Notes: generated by a model from the sequence alone, not told the origin. 44,796 nucleotides of DNA from Thermoplasmata archaeon (GCA_030041075.1 JASHOP010000022.1:1-44796); one strand, 5' to 3'. Shown: positions 13,719 through 22,868, counted from the stretch's first letter. Made by a program: numbers and translations.

Positions 13719-14021
13719 CGGTCGAGGTCGCTGGTCCGAGTGTGGGTCGGGCATCCACCCCCGATGCCCCCCTTCCCCGCGGAGGCGCCCGGGGAGTGGG
13801 ACCGGCCGACTAGCTCTTCGAGGGCCAGGCGGCGAGCGGGCGTCGTTTCGAGGCCCTAGGCTACTCCCGCCTTCGACAAGGACTCTGCCACGTTCCGCCT
13901 CCTGCCACCCCCGTGGCGGCTCCGGCGGTCACGCGGAACTCCCCCGGCTCGACCGTCCCTACGCCCCACGTCTCGGTTCGGAACCGCTCCGGCCCTGCAG
14001 GGATGACCGCGGCGTGAGGTC
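13719..14021. other. Gene-free stretch holding repeat copy 2
   Basis: About 300 nt between convergent genes. Apart from the 72-bp repeat at 13919-13990, nothing is recognised. Confidence 0.5.
13919..13990. repeat. Dispersed 72-bp repeat, copy 2
   Basis: Matches 10551-10622 at 58 of 72 positions without gaps. It lies outside any gene. Confidence 0.6.
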
Positions 14022-14489
14022 TCAGGAGCTGGTCTTCGTCCTGGCTCCGCGCAGCCAAGGAGTGTGAGTTACTCCTACCAGTAAGCCCTCCGGCGATAGG
14101 AGTCGTGTGACGGTCTGGCCCCACGGCTCCTTGCGACTCGCCACCAGCAGCTGATAACCGCGATCCCGGAGGGCCTGGGTCGCTCGGTCCACGTCCTGGA
14201 CGTCGAACTCGAGCCACGCCTGAGGGACGGGGAGCCGCTTCGGCCAAGTGGCCTTCCCGAAGCACGACTCGGCAGCCTGCGAGAGAGGCCACAGGGCGAA
14301 CGCCTTCGCCCCCTCGAGCCTATCGGTGTGAAGATAGTCGTTGGATTCCTCGAAGCGTATCGCGAGGGTCTCCGCGTAGAGTCGACGGCTGGCCGGGGGA
14401 TCCGGGACGATCGGGCCGAAACCTGCGATGAACAACACGCCCACGCCGGACCGGCGCTTCTTCCTGGCGGTCGGCTTCGTTCGCGCCAT
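14022..14489 (-). CDS. VOC-superfamily (glyoxalase-fold) protein
   Basis: 155 residues. After a basic N-terminal tail (RTKPTARKKRR), one pair of beta-alpha-beta-beta-beta modules is seen: FIAGFGPIVPDPPASRRLYAE, then AWLEFDVQDVDRATQALRDRG and a closing LLSPEGLLVGVTHTPW. This is the vicinal oxygen chelate fold of glyoxalases, dioxygenases and drug-binding proteins; the metal ligands are not clear enough to name a reaction. A TATA-like CATATGAG is centred 28 nt before the ATG. A stand-alone gene. Confidence 0.75.
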   Translation of the reverse strand: MARTKPTARKKRRSGVGVLFIAGFGPIVPDPPASRRLYAETLAIRFEESNDYLHTDRLEGAKAFALWPLSQAAESCFGKATWPKRLPVPQAWLEFDVQDVDRATQALRDRGYQLLVASRKEPWGQTVTRLLSPEGLLVGVTHTPWLRGARTKTSS

Positions 14490-14512
14490 AGCGACCCAGG
14501 AGACCGGCTCGA

Positions 14513-14520
14513 CTCATATG
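14513..14520 (-). promoter_or_regulatory. TATA-like box of the VOC gene
   Basis: CATATGAG on the minus strand, centred 28 nt before ATG 14489, giving a leaderless transcript. Confidence 0.5.
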
Positions 14521-14855
14521 TCCCGACCGGAGAGGGGTTGAAACGCCTAGACCACGCCGGAGGCTCATGGATCGCGGCGCTACGAACGCATGCGTCGACC
14601 ACGACAGGTTACGCGCAGACTCCGGGACCGGGTCGCTCCTTCCGCTCCCATCGGCGTCGAAGGCGGGGCGGGATGGACCCGACCGCGGTCCCGAGCGAGC
14701 GGACGACGTAGCCGCGGGCCGCCGGGTCGGGGTCGCTCTCGGATGCCGTGGACTCCGCCGATGCCCCGTATGGCGACGCGCGCTCTGAGGCTCTCCGTCT
14801 CTCGCGGAGGGCGTCAGGATTGTATGCCTGCCCCGGACTGGGAGAGCGTCACCTC

Positions 14856-15554
14856 ATGGACGGAGGGAAGACGCCGGGCAGCTCGAATCCCGGCCCGGCC
14901 GGCGGTTCCGCGGACCGCCTCGAGCCGGTCCCCGCTTCCGTCCAGGACCTCTGGGGGAACGGGCTGTGGCTGACGGCGTCGGGGCTCGCGATGCTGGCGC
15001 TCGGCGTCCTGCTGTTGCGGAGCGTCGGGCTTCCGTCCTCGGGCCGCGACCTCGGCTGGGGCCTCACGGTGCTCGCCGCCCTGTTGATCGGGTTCGGGGC
15101 GTTCGAGTTCCGGTCGACTCGGGTCTGGCAGTCCCGGCTCCGAGCCCGGGGGGTGGCGTGGGAGCCCGACCGGTCGATCGTACCGATCGTCCGGAGCTCC
15201 GTCTCGGTCCCGCTCGCCACCGGGGCCGCACTGGACGCCGCGTACCTGGCGCTGAAGAACTCCCGGGACCGAACGCAGGGCGTGGTCCGGTTCTCGGGAG
15301 TGAAGCGGACTCGGGACGGCGTCGTGGCATACACGGGCTCCTCGCTCGGGACGATCCTGATCCTGGGGCAGATCGCACCCCTGCCCACGACGATCCGGAT
15401 CGCGGCCGAGAGTCGGGGGGAAGCCACCGAGCTTGGGATCACGGTCTGGCCGTACTTTCGCCGATCGTCGCTCCCCCTCGCTCCCTCCGGCGAGGAGGTG
15501 GCCGGGCACGTCGTCGAGGCGATCGAGGCTCAGGTCGGCGATCCGCTCGGTTGA
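14856..15554 (+). CDS. Two-span membrane protein, unknown
   Basis: 232 residues. A flexible Gly/Pro/Ser-rich N-terminus (1-28) is followed by two membrane spans at about 37-57 (LWLTASGLAMLALGVLLLRSV) and 66-85 (GLTVLAALLIGFGAFEF). The C-terminal 140 residues are soluble, with a mixed alpha/beta pattern (SVSVPLATGAALDAAYLALKN, then TTIRIAAESRGEATELGITVW) suggesting a DUF of the bacterial PH or lipid-binding style, but no family is assigned with confidence. ATG 14856 is preferred over 14748 because the longer form adds an arginine-rich, non-conserved-looking stretch. Convergent with the proton ATPase. Confidence 0.6.
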   Translation: MDGGKTPGSSNPGPAGGSADRLEPVPASVQDLWGNGLWLTASGLAMLALGVLLLRSVGLPSSGRDLGWGLTVLAALLIGFGAFEFRSTRVWQSRLRARGVAWEPDRSIVPIVRSSVSVPLATGAALDAAYLALKNSRDRTQGVVRFSGVKRTRDGVVAYTGSSLGTILILGQIAPLPTTIRIAAESRGEATELGITVWPYFRRSSLPLAPSGEEVAGHVVEAIEAQVGDPLG

Positions 15555-15671
15555 CCGCGTCGCTCCGTGGCACGTGCTCTAGGTTCTCCGCTCCGGTCCT
15601 GGACCCTCGGCCGATCCCCCGAAGGCGGTCCGAGGTCCCACGGTGGTCCCGGTGCGATCCGGTGGGGGATC

Positions 15672-15689
15672 GGGCCGGGTCCCCGGCCC
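15672..15689. terminator. GC-rich hairpin between convergent genes
   Basis: GGGCCGGG, TC, CCCGGCCC: an 8-bp perfect inverted repeat in the spacer between the ends of two convergent genes. Could stop or stabilise transcripts; there is no T-rich run, so the role is uncertain. Confidence 0.3.
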
Positions 15690-15705
15690 GGTTCCTGCCG
15701 CCGGA

Positions 15706-18096
15706 TCACGGCGCTCGGGGCGGGCCCCCGGAGGCACCGGGGGTACGACCGATCCCCGGCGAGGCTGGTCCCGGGCGATCCCCAAAGGCCCCCGTCGCCC
15801 GGATGAACCCGACCTTGACCTGGTCGACCGCCAGCGCCATCGCGGCCACGGCCCCCAGCAAGAGCCCGACCAGCGACGCCGGGATCGAGTCCATCAGGGT
15901 CCCGGTCAGGGCGAGGACGGAGACGACGACGAGGTCCGCCGCGACCGCGACGAGGAGCGGGGTGCTGGGGCGCGAGGTCCAGCAGCGGTCCCGTTCCCGG
16001 ACCAGGAGGATCGTCGCCTGCGACGAGAACACGAGGTAGACGAAGAAGAACGTCTGGAGCGGGCCCGTCGCGAGGTGCGCCACCCGGGTCGCCCACCAGA
16101 GGAGGGAGAACGACAACGCGAGCCAGCTGCCCCCGACGACCGCCGCGACCGACGCGATCTCCCTCAGATCCCATCGATCCGGCGCCGCCGAGATCCGCGC
16201 CCGGTCGGTGCCGACCGACATCGACACGAAGTCGTTGGCGAACACCATCATCAGGATCAGGAACGGCGTGACCACGAAGAGGTCGAACGCGACGAACCCG
16301 ACCGTCAGCAGGGCGACCTGCTCGACGTTCTTCGAGACCTTGTTGAGCGTCCAGGTCAGCATCCGGCGGTAGACGCGGCGGCCTCCCTCGACCGCCCGCA
16401 CGAGGTCCGTGAGACCGGGCCGCGTCAGCACGAGCTTTGCGGACGCCCGCGCCACGTCGGTCGCGCCGACCACCGCGATCCCTACCTCCGCCTGCCGGAG
16501 CGCGGCGGCGTCGTTCACCCCGTCGCCCGTCATCCCCACGGTGTGGCCGTCCGCCTGCAGCTTCTCGACCAGCCGGAACTTGTCCTCGGGGTAGACGCCC
16601 GCGAACCCGTCGTAGGCGGAAGGGTCCTCGGCGAGGTTCGCGCGCCCGCCGAAACGCGTTCCCAGCCCGAGGCTCCGTGCGACGCTCCGCGCGGTCGACA
16701 CGGTGTCCCCGGTGAGCATCACGACGCGGACCCCCATGGCGCGCAGCGATCGGACCAGCTCGACCGCATCGGCTCGCGGAGGGTCGGCGAGGGCCAGGAG
16801 CCCTTCGACCTTCAGGTCGTGTTCCGGCCCCGCGGCGACCGCGAGGACCCGCGCCCCGGTGGCGGAGAGGCGGGCGACCTCGGGAGCGAGCTCCGGGCTC
16901 CGGGGACAGAGGGCCCCGATCACATCGGGGGAGCCGAGGAGCACCCGGACGGACCGCCCCCCGCGCTCGACGACCGCCTCGGAGCGCTTGAGCGCGGGAT
17001 CGAACGGGGTCAGGTGCGACCGCTCGAGGGGACGGACCTCCCGGCGGCGGGCCTCGGCGAGCACCGCCCGGTCGATCGTGTCCTCCGTCGACGCGTCGCA
17101 GGCCGCCGCGGCCAGGGCGAGCACGTCGATCTCCTCGGCTCCGTCCAGCGGGGCCACCGCCCCGATCGTCTCGCGCCCCTCGGTGAGCGTGCCCGTCTTG
17201 TCGACGCAAAGGAGGTTCATGGTCGCCGCATCCTGGACGGCCGTGAGGCCGGTGACCAGCACCCCTTCCTCGACCAGCCGCCGGGACTCGATCGCGTTGG
17301 CGATCGTGAACGTCGCCGGCATGGCGGCGGGCACCGAGGCGATGAGCAGGATCAGGACGAACGGGAGGACGACCGACAGCGGCACGCCCCGGAACGCCGC
17401 GACGCCGAGGACGGTGACCGCGAGGACGCTGTCGATCGTCACGAGATACCGCACCACTCGGAACAGCAGCTGCTCCATGTGGCTCGTGCCGCGGGCGTCT
17501 CGGACCATCTCGGCCGTCCGACCGAAGTAGGTACGAGGCCCGGTCGCGGTGACCTCTGCCGAGGCTTCGCCACGCCGGACGGTCGAGCTCGAGTACAGCT
17601 GCGCGCCCGATGCGCGCGACACCTCCGCGGACTCGCCGGTGATGCTCGACTGGTCGACCTCCACGGTCCCGTCGACGACCCGGCAGTCCGCCGGAACGAT
17701 GTCGCCCATGCGCAGGTGGATGCGGTCCCCGGGCACCAGCTCCCGAGCGGGGGCGGCGCTCCAGGCTCCGTCGCGCAGGACGCGTGCGGTCACCCGGAGG
17801 CGATGCCGCAGGAGCTGGAGCGCCTCCTGCGCGCGTCCCTCCTGGATCTGGGAGACCCCGGCATTGAACGCGAGGAGCGCCACGATGATCGCCGCGTCCG
17901 GGATCTCGTGGAGCACCAGCTCGAGCACCAGGGCGGCCTCGAGCATCCAGGCGACCGGTCCCCAGAACTTCCGGGCGAAGTGGAGCAACCGGTGGGGGGG
18001 TTCTTCCGGCACTTCGTTGGGCCCGTACGACTCGAGGCGGCGGCGCGCCTCGTCCGTCGTCAGACCACCCGACGGATCGCTCGTGCTCGCCTCCAT
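15706..18096 (-). CDS. P-type proton-exporting ATPase (P3A/PMA1 type)
   Basis: 796 residues. N-terminal GLTTDEARRRLESYGPNEVPEE is the cation-ATPase N domain; then the WGPVAWMLEAALVLELVL span typical of plasma-membrane H+-ATPases, the actuator TGES loop, the phosphorylation site DKTGTLT with D299, the hinge TGDGVNDAAAL, and a late six-span membrane domain with ANDFVSMSV in M6. It uses ATP to pump protons out of the cell, useful for pH control in acid. ATG 18096 is chosen because the 78 residues upstream in frame lack family similarity. Monocistronic. A cation other than H+ cannot be excluded, but the P3A pattern is good. Confidence 0.88.
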   Translation of the reverse strand: MEASTSDPSGGLTTDEARRRLESYGPNEVPEEPPHRLLHFARKFWGPVAWMLEAALVLELVLHEIPDAAIIVALLAFNAGVSQIQEGRAQEALQLLRHRLRVTARVLRDGAWSAAPARELVPGDRIHLRMGDIVPADCRVVDGTVEVDQSSITGESAEVSRASGAQLYSSSTVRRGEASAEVTATGPRTYFGRTAEMVRDARGTSHMEQLLFRVVRYLVTIDSVLAVTVLGVAAFRGVPLSVVLPFVLILLIASVPAAMPATFTIANAIESRRLVEEGVLVTGLTAVQDAATMNLLCVDKTGTLTEGRETIGAVAPLDGAEEIDVLALAAAACDASTEDTIDRAVLAEARRREVRPLERSHLTPFDPALKRSEAVVERGGRSVRVLLGSPDVIGALCPRSPELAPEVARLSATGARVLAVAAGPEHDLKVEGLLALADPPRADAVELVRSLRAMGVRVVMLTGDTVSTARSVARSLGLGTRFGGRANLAEDPSAYDGFAGVYPEDKFRLVEKLQADGHTVGMTGDGVNDAAALRQAEVGIAVVGATDVARASAKLVLTRPGLTDLVRAVEGGRRVYRRMLTWTLNKVSKNVEQVALLTVGFVAFDLFVVTPFLILMMVFANDFVSMSVGTDRARISAAPDRWDLREIASVAAVVGGSWLALSFSLLWWATRVAHLATGPLQTFFFVYLVFSSQATILLVRERDRCWTSRPSTPLLVAVAADLVVVSVLALTGTLMDSIPASLVGLLLGAVAAMALAVDQVKVGFIRATGAFGDRPGPASPGIGRTPGASGGPPRAP

Positions 18097-18524
18097 CCCG
18101 CGACCGGGTTCCCGCCCGCCCCGGAGCAGGAGGCCGGGGGCCTCATGGCGGCGCCGGGTAAGGTCCCTCGGCTGGATGACCCGACCTTCTATCGGGAAGG
18201 TCGACCTATCGTGGCCCGCGGCTCGGAAGGACTCCGGCTGAGCTACCTCCCCGGTCCTCGGGGCCAGGATCGGGCGTCGGTCGTCTCCGCGCCGATCCCG
18301 ACCGAGGTCGCCTAGCTCCGTCGAGCCCAAGTACGTTCCGGCCGGAGCGGGTCGCTCCGGGCGGCCCTGGGGCGGACGAGGGACTTCGGTTCGCCTTCTC
18401 CGACGCGGGTCGAGGGGGGACCGCGTGGGTGGCCGGTCGGACTACGGGGCCGCCTTTCAGGTCAATCCGGGCCCACTGCAGGTTCAAGTCAGCGGTTCTC
18501 GAGTCGTTTCGGGCGGAGGAACCG
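18097..18524. other. Spacer between divergent ATPase and EamA genes
   Basis: About 430 nt. It contains a perfect 7-bp stem-loop GACCTTC, TATCGG, GAAGGTC at 18183-18202 upstream of the ATPase. No gene or RNA fold is recognised in the rest. Confidence 0.45.
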
Positions 18525-19481
18525 ATGCGAGGCGATAGGTCGGGGCCGGGCTCGCCGGTCGGACGGCTGGCCCTCCTGGGGATCCTCTGGGGGATCACCT
18601 TCCCCGTAAGCCGCCTCGGGGTGGCCCGGGGATCGAACCCGTTCCTGCTCGTGGCGATCGACTTTGCCGTGGCCGCGGCGGTCTCGGCACCGATCGCCGC
18701 GGCCCGTCGCAGCCCGGTTCCGACGGGACGGGGGCTCGCCGAGTCCGCTGCCGTCGGGGCGCTGCTGATCGCGGGGATCAACCTCCCCTTGTTCTGGGGT
18801 GAGCGGTTCGCCACGGGGGGCGCCGCCTCGGTCGTCTACGCCGCCTCTCCCCTCGTGAGCCTGGGGTTCGCGACGCTGCTCCGGAGCGGGGAGCGGGTCG
18901 GTCGGCTGGGATTTTTCGCCCTGGGGCTCGGCCTCGCGGGCGTGTTCGTGCTCGCGCTCGCCGCGGGCGGGGCTGCGGTCTCCAACCCCGAAGGGCTCGG
19001 GGCGTTCGCGCTCGGGACGACCTGTCAGGGCGCGGGCGCGGTGCTGCTCGTCCGCCTGCGCCCGCGGGGCGAGGGGGCGTGGGGAGCGACGTTCCAGTTC
19101 GTGGGCGGCGGCGCGGCCTCCCTGATCGTCGTCGCCGCCATCGCGCCGCACGCTGCGATCGCATGGGGCGCGGCCGCGGTCGGTTCGATCGCGTACGTCG
19201 GCCTCGTCTCCATGGCCGCCGGCTACGCGCTCTACTTCGACCTCCTGCGGACCCACGGGGCGGTCGGCGCCAACCAGGTCACCTTCCTGAACCCGCCGGT
19301 GGCGCTCGCCGTCGGCGTCGTGGTGTTCGGGGAGCCGTTCGTGCCCGAGGAGCTGGCGGGGCTCGCCCTCATCCTCCTCGCCCTCGCCTTGCTCCAACTG
19401 CGGAGAGGCGGAACCTCCTCGGGCGCCACCCACCGGCCGACCCCGTCCGTCCCGGGCACCATGCCCGTGAACCGCGATTGA
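18525..19481 (+). CDS. EamA-family (DMT) transporter
   Basis: 318 residues with about ten hydrophobic spans in two five-span EamA halves; the first opens with GRLALLGILWGITFPVSRLGVARGSNPF and the second ends VTFLNPPVALAVGVVVFGEPF before a last span and a basic tail. EamA proteins export or import metabolites such as amino acids; the substrate here is unknown. A purine-rich GGAGGA lies 6-11 nt before ATG 18525, which favours this start over the upstream in-frame GTG-type codons. It precedes korDABC by 42 nt but korD has its own TATA box, so co-transcription is doubtful. Confidence 0.83.
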   Translation: MRGDRSGPGSPVGRLALLGILWGITFPVSRLGVARGSNPFLLVAIDFAVAAAVSAPIAAARRSPVPTGRGLAESAAVGALLIAGINLPLFWGERFATGGAASVVYAASPLVSLGFATLLRSGERVGRLGFFALGLGLAGVFVLALAAGGAAVSNPEGLGAFALGTTCQGAGAVLLVRLRPRGEGAWGATFQFVGGGAASLIVVAAIAPHAAIAWGAAAVGSIAYVGLVSMAAGYALYFDLLRTHGAVGANQVTFLNPPVALAVGVVVFGEPFVPEELAGLALILLALALLQLRRGGTSSGATHRPTPSVPGTMPVNRD

Positions 19482-19488
19482 CCGTCCG

Positions 19489-19495
19489 TTTATGA
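19489..19495 (+). promoter_or_regulatory. TATA-like box of korDABC
   Basis: TTTATGA, centred about 32 nt before ATG 19524, giving a very short leader. Confidence 0.5.
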
Positions 19496-19523
19496 GAGGG
19501 ACACGCCCCCTCGTCGTTCGCCG

Positions 19524-19778
19524 ATGACCCCGGACGCATCGCCGTCGCGACCCCGGTTCCACGTGGTGGTCGACGCGGAGCGCTGCAAGGGTTGCGAGCT
19601 GTGCGTCGTCGTCTGCCCGCCGAGGAACCTCTGCCTCGTCGCGTCGTTCAACCGGGGCGGCTACCATCCGGTCGAGTTCCGGTACCACGGCGAGCGGGGC
19701 GACTGCACCGGGTGCGGCCTCTGCTACTGGGTCTGCCCGGATTTCGCGATCGCCGAGGTCGGGAGGTCGAGCGCGTGA
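19524..19778 (+). CDS. korD: 2-oxoacid:ferredoxin oxidoreductase delta subunit (ferredoxin)
   Basis: 84 residues carrying two 4Fe-4S motifs: CKGCELCVVVCP and CTGCGLCYWVCP. In this enzyme class the delta subunit relays electrons from the thiamine site to soluble ferredoxin. It is the first of four genes that overlap each other by 4 nt, so the operon is strictly coupled. The spacing between the two motifs and the lack of extra domains fit KorD/VorD rather than a free ferredoxin. Confidence 0.9.
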   Translation: MTPDASPSRPRFHVVVDAERCKGCELCVVVCPPRNLCLVASFNRGGYHPVEFRYHGERGDCTGCGLCYWVCPDFAIAEVGRSSA

Positions 19779-20842
19779 CGGAGGAGCGGGCGTTCCTCAA
19801 GGGGAACGAGGCGCTCGCCTACGGGGCGCTCCGGACCGGCCTCAACGCCTACTTCGCGTATCCGATCACGCCGTCGAGCGAGATCCCCGAGACGCTGGCC
19901 GCCGAGTGGGGGCGCCCCGAGTACCCGGCGTTCAAGGTCTTCCTGCAGGCGGCGAGCGAGCTCGAGGCGATCAGCATGGTGATCGGCGCCGCGGCGACGG
20001 GAGCGAAGGCGATGACGGCGACCTCGGGGCCGGGCTTCAGCCTGAAGCAGGAGGGGCTCAGCTACGCCGCCGGCATGGAGCTCCCGATGCTCGTGGTCGA
20101 CGTGAACCGCGCCGGTCCCGGCCTCGGCAACCTCGGGCCGGAGCAGACCGACTACTTCCAGGCGACGCGGGGCGGCGGCCACGGCGGGTACCCCACGGTG
20201 GTCCTCGCCCCGGCGTCGGTCCCCGAGATGGCGTCGTTCCCGGCGCTCGGGTTCGACCTCGCCTTCCGCTACCGTACCCCGGTCGTCCTGCTCGCGGACG
20301 CGTTCCTCGGCCAGCTGAAGGAGGACCTGAGCTTCCCCGACGTCCCCGCGCCGACCTACGACGTCTCCTGGGCCGCCACGGGAGCGCGGGGCGACGAGCG
20401 GCACGTCCTGTCGTCCCTCAACCTCGAGCTCATGGATCAGAGCCGGCATTCCCACCACCTCCTCGACAAGCGGCTCCGGATCGCCGAGCAGGAGCCGCGG
20501 GCCGAGGAGGTCGACACGGACGACGCGGAGGTCGTCTTGGTCGCCTACGGGATCTGCGCCCGGCTCGCGCGACGGGCCGTCCGCCTCCTGCGGTCCCGGT
20601 CGGTCCGCGCCGGCCTCTTCCGGCCGATCACCCTCGCGCCGTTCCCGGCCCGGCGGCTCCGCGGTCTCCTCGAGGCGGGTCGGCGGAAGTTCCTCGTCGT
20701 CGAGCTCAACGCGGGCCAGATGGTCGAGGACGTCCGTCTCGCCGTGGAGGGAGGCGCCGAGGTCCGCTCGGTCGGCGAGATGGGAGGCCTCCTACCGAGT
20801 TCGCTCGATCTCGTGCGGGCCGGGGAGGCGATGGCGCGATGA
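19775..20842 (+). CDS. korA: 2-oxoacid:ferredoxin oxidoreductase alpha subunit
   Basis: 355 residues starting at GTG 19775, overlapping korD by 4 nt (GTGA). Early FLKGNEALAYGALRTGLNAYFAYPITPSSEIPE is the signature of the alpha subunit of 2-oxoglutarate or branched 2-oxoacid oxidoreductases; TATSGPGFSLKQEGLSYAAG and NRAGPGLGNLGPEQTDYFQ follow, and the C-terminal third is the transketolase-C-like domain. It binds the 2-oxoacid-CoA machinery together with the beta subunit and yields acyl-CoA, CO2 and reduced ferredoxin, reversibly. 2-oxoglutarate is the most likely substrate from the gene order, but 2-oxoisovalerate is possible. Confidence 0.9.
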   Translation: MTEERAFLKGNEALAYGALRTGLNAYFAYPITPSSEIPETLAAEWGRPEYPAFKVFLQAASELEAISMVIGAAATGAKAMTATSGPGFSLKQEGLSYAAGMELPMLVVDVNRAGPGLGNLGPEQTDYFQATRGGGHGGYPTVVLAPASVPEMASFPALGFDLAFRYRTPVVLLADAFLGQLKEDLSFPDVPAPTYDVSWAATGARGDERHVLSSLNLELMDQSRHSHHLLDKRLRIAEQEPRAEEVDTDDAEVVLVAYGICARLARRAVRLLRSRSVRAGLFRPITLAPFPARRLRGLLEAGRRKFLVVELNAGQMVEDVRLAVEGGAEVRSVGEMGGLLPSSLDLVRAGEAMAR

Positions 20843-21639
20843 CCGCCGCCGCCGAGGTCTACGCGCCGACGCTCGGGGCGCTCTCCGCGCTGACGGGGAA
20901 GGCGACCCACTACTGCGCGGGGTGCGAGCACGGGACGCTGACGCGCCTCATCGCGAAGGCGATCGACGAGCTCGGGATCCGCGAGCGCACCGTGATGGTC
21001 AGCAGCGTCGGATGCAGCGTGCTCGCCCACGAGTACCTGAACGTCGACGCGGTGCAGGCCCCCCACGGGCGGGCGCCGGCGGTGATGGCCGGGATCAAGC
21101 GCGTCCGCCCGGACCTGGTGACGTTCGCGGTGCAGGGGGACGGCGACGCCGTCTCGATCGGCCTACTCGAGCTCCTCAACGCCGCGAACCGGGGCGAGCC
21201 GATCACCGTCTTCCTCGTGAACAACGCGATCTACGGAATGACCGGGGGCCAGATGGCGCCGACGACCCCGTCCGGGATGGTGACGACCACCACGCCCGCA
21301 GGCCGCGACCCGGTCGCGACGGGACCCCCGATCGACGCCACGAAGCTCGTCGCGTCGTTCGAGCGGCCCGCCTACGTCAAGCGGGTGTTTCTGCCGATCC
21401 GGCCGACCCCGGCGGCCCGGGTCTACAACGCGCGCGGAGCGCTCGAGGGGGCGAGGAGCGTCCGGCATGCGTTCGAGGTCCAGGAGCGTGGGGGGTTCGC
21501 CTTCGTCGAGTTCGTGAGCACGTGCAGCGTGAACTGGAAGCTCGGCATCCTGGATGCGAAACGATACGCCGCCGAGGCCCTCGAGCCGCTGTTCCCAGCC
21601 GGGCTGGTCCGCGACCGGTTCGGGGTGGAGGGGCGGTGA
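20839..21639 (+). CDS. korB: 2-oxoacid:ferredoxin oxidoreductase beta subunit (TPP-binding)
   Basis: 266 residues, ATG 20839 overlapping korA by 4 nt. The cluster/entry motif HYCAGCEHGT lies near the start. The thiamine diphosphate and Mg2+ site is the long motif beginning GDGDAVSIG and ending VNNAIYGMTGGQ. These show the catalytic subunit that decarboxylates the 2-oxoacid on TPP. PTTP and TPPGRDP-like loops after the motif are usual for Kor/Vor enzymes. It functions as a heterotetramer with the alpha, gamma and delta subunits in the cytoplasm. Confidence 0.92.
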   Translation: MTAAAEVYAPTLGALSALTGKATHYCAGCEHGTLTRLIAKAIDELGIRERTVMVSSVGCSVLAHEYLNVDAVQAPHGRAPAVMAGIKRVRPDLVTFAVQGDGDAVSIGLLELLNAANRGEPITVFLVNNAIYGMTGGQMAPTTPSGMVTTTTPAGRDPVATGPPIDATKLVASFERPAYVKRVFLPIRPTPAARVYNARGALEGARSVRHAFEVQERGGFAFVEFVSTCSVNWKLGILDAKRYAAEALEPLFPAGLVRDRFGVEGR

Positions 21640-22223
21640 AGCGCGAGACGATCGTCGCGGGCCACGGGGGGCAGGGGATCCTCGAGTTCGCGAACTGGCT
21701 CGCGTACTTCCACCTCCGCCAGGGACGCCACGTCGCCTACACCCCGTCGTACGGCCCCGAGACCCGCGGCGGGAAGGTGAAGTGCTACGTCGTCGCCTCC
21801 GACGAGCCGATCGACTCGCCGATCGTCGAGGAGCCGGATCTCCTGATCGCGATGAACATCCCGGCGATGGACTGGGTTCCGCGGCTCAAGCCGGGGGGCA
21901 CGCTCCTCGTCAACAGCTCGCTCGTCCGGGACGGACCGGATCGGACCGACGTAGCGGTCGACCGCGTGCCGGCCGCCGAGCTCGCGTCGGCCCTCGCCCG
22001 CTACGTGCCGGAGGGCGGGCGCGACCCGTCGATCGCCGCGAACAGCGTGATGCTCGGCGCGGTGTTCGCCGCGTCCCACGAGGACCGGGAGCGGGCCCGG
22101 ACGGCGGTTAAGGCCGTGTTCCGGCATTTCCTCACGGACCGAAAGGCGGCCTACATCCCGCTCAACCTGCACGCGGTCGACGCAGGCTTCGAGCTCATCG
22201 CGGGACCCCCCGTGCCCGCGTAG
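21636..22223 (+). CDS. korC: 2-oxoacid:ferredoxin oxidoreductase gamma subunit
   Basis: 195 residues from GTG 21636, overlapping korB by 4 nt. The opening TIVAGHGGQGILEFANWLA and the YTPSYGPETRGGKVKCYVV stretch are signatures of the gamma subunit, which binds CoA at the interface with alpha. The delta-alpha-beta-gamma order of the operon is that of archaeal KorDABC. It ends 81 nt before the end of a convergent CBS-domain gene. Confidence 0.9.
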   Translation: MKRETIVAGHGGQGILEFANWLAYFHLRQGRHVAYTPSYGPETRGGKVKCYVVASDEPIDSPIVEEPDLLIAMNIPAMDWVPRLKPGGTLLVNSSLVRDGPDRTDVAVDRVPAAELASALARYVPEGGRDPSIAANSVMLGAVFAASHEDRERARTAVKAVFRHFLTDRKAAYIPLNLHAVDAGFELIAGPPVPA

Positions 22224-22304
22224 CCTTGGCGCCCCGGGTCTTCGAGCCACCGCGGAACGCCTCGGGTCGGTCGATCGCACCGTGGAGGGCAACCGGCCGC
22301 CGCT

Positions 22305-22868
22305 CTACACGTCCGCGTACGGGTCGTCGGACGCCCGCCGCCCGCTCCGGCCGGTCGGACCCGGCCGGAGGGCGCCCCGGCCCGGGCCGGGCGCGGCCCC
22401 CGCTACGGCCGCCACGACGTCCCGCCGGCTCACGATCCCGACGAGCGAGCCCGACGCGTCGACGACGGGGAGTCGGTGGACCCCCTCGCGCTCCATCCGC
22501 TCGGCGAGCTCGCGGACCGGGACCGTCGGACGGACGGTGACCGCGCGCGGGGTCATCAGGTCGGCGACCTGGCCCCGCTCGAGCCGACGCCGGCAGAGCT
22601 CGAGGAGCGTCGGACCCTTGGCCGGCGAGGAGTCGAGCAGCAGGTCGAGGAGGCCCCGGGGGCTCGCGACGCCCGCGGCCCGGTGGAGATCGCGCACGAG
22701 GTCCTTCTCGCTGAGGACCCCCGCGACCCTCCCGTCCGCCCCGACCACGGGGAGCCCCGAGACGTGGAACTCCCGCATCAGGCGGGCCGCCTCGATCAGC
22801 CGGGCCGCCGGTCGTATCGTCACCACGGAGCGGGTCATGATCTCCCCGACGGGTCGTGCGTCATCCAT
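22305..22868 (-). CDS. Two-CBS-domain protein
   Basis: 187 residues from ATG 22868. Two CBS motifs are clear: VGEIMTRSVVTIRPAARLIEAARLMREFHVSGLPVVG (about 6-45) with GVLSEKDLVRDL, and LMTPRAVTVRPTVPVRELAERMEREGVHRLPVVD (about 105-140) with GIVSRRDVV. CBS pairs bind adenine nucleotides and act as energy-state or ligand sensors. No effector domain is attached, so it may act on a partner protein. The C-terminus is basic and glycine-rich. An in-frame ATG 12 nt upstream is also possible. Confidence 0.88.
   Translation of the reverse strand: MDDARPVGEIMTRSVVTIRPAARLIEAARLMREFHVSGLPVVGADGRVAGVLSEKDLVRDLHRAAGVASPRGLLDLLLDSSPAKGPTLLELCRRRLERGQVADLMTPRAVTVRPTVPVRELAERMEREGVHRLPVVDASGSLVGIVSRRDVVAAVAGAAPGPGRGALRPGPTGRSGRRASDDPYADV

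Noticed and set aside
15643-18315. An 890-codon frame opposite the proton ATPase
   Set aside because: A shadow: the ATPase on the minus strand has all family motifs, whereas this frame is low-complexity Arg/Asp/Gly/Pro.
18429-18500. A GGTTCAAGTC stretch resembling a tRNA T-arm
   Set aside because: No matching T stem, acceptor stem or anticodon arm could be built around it.
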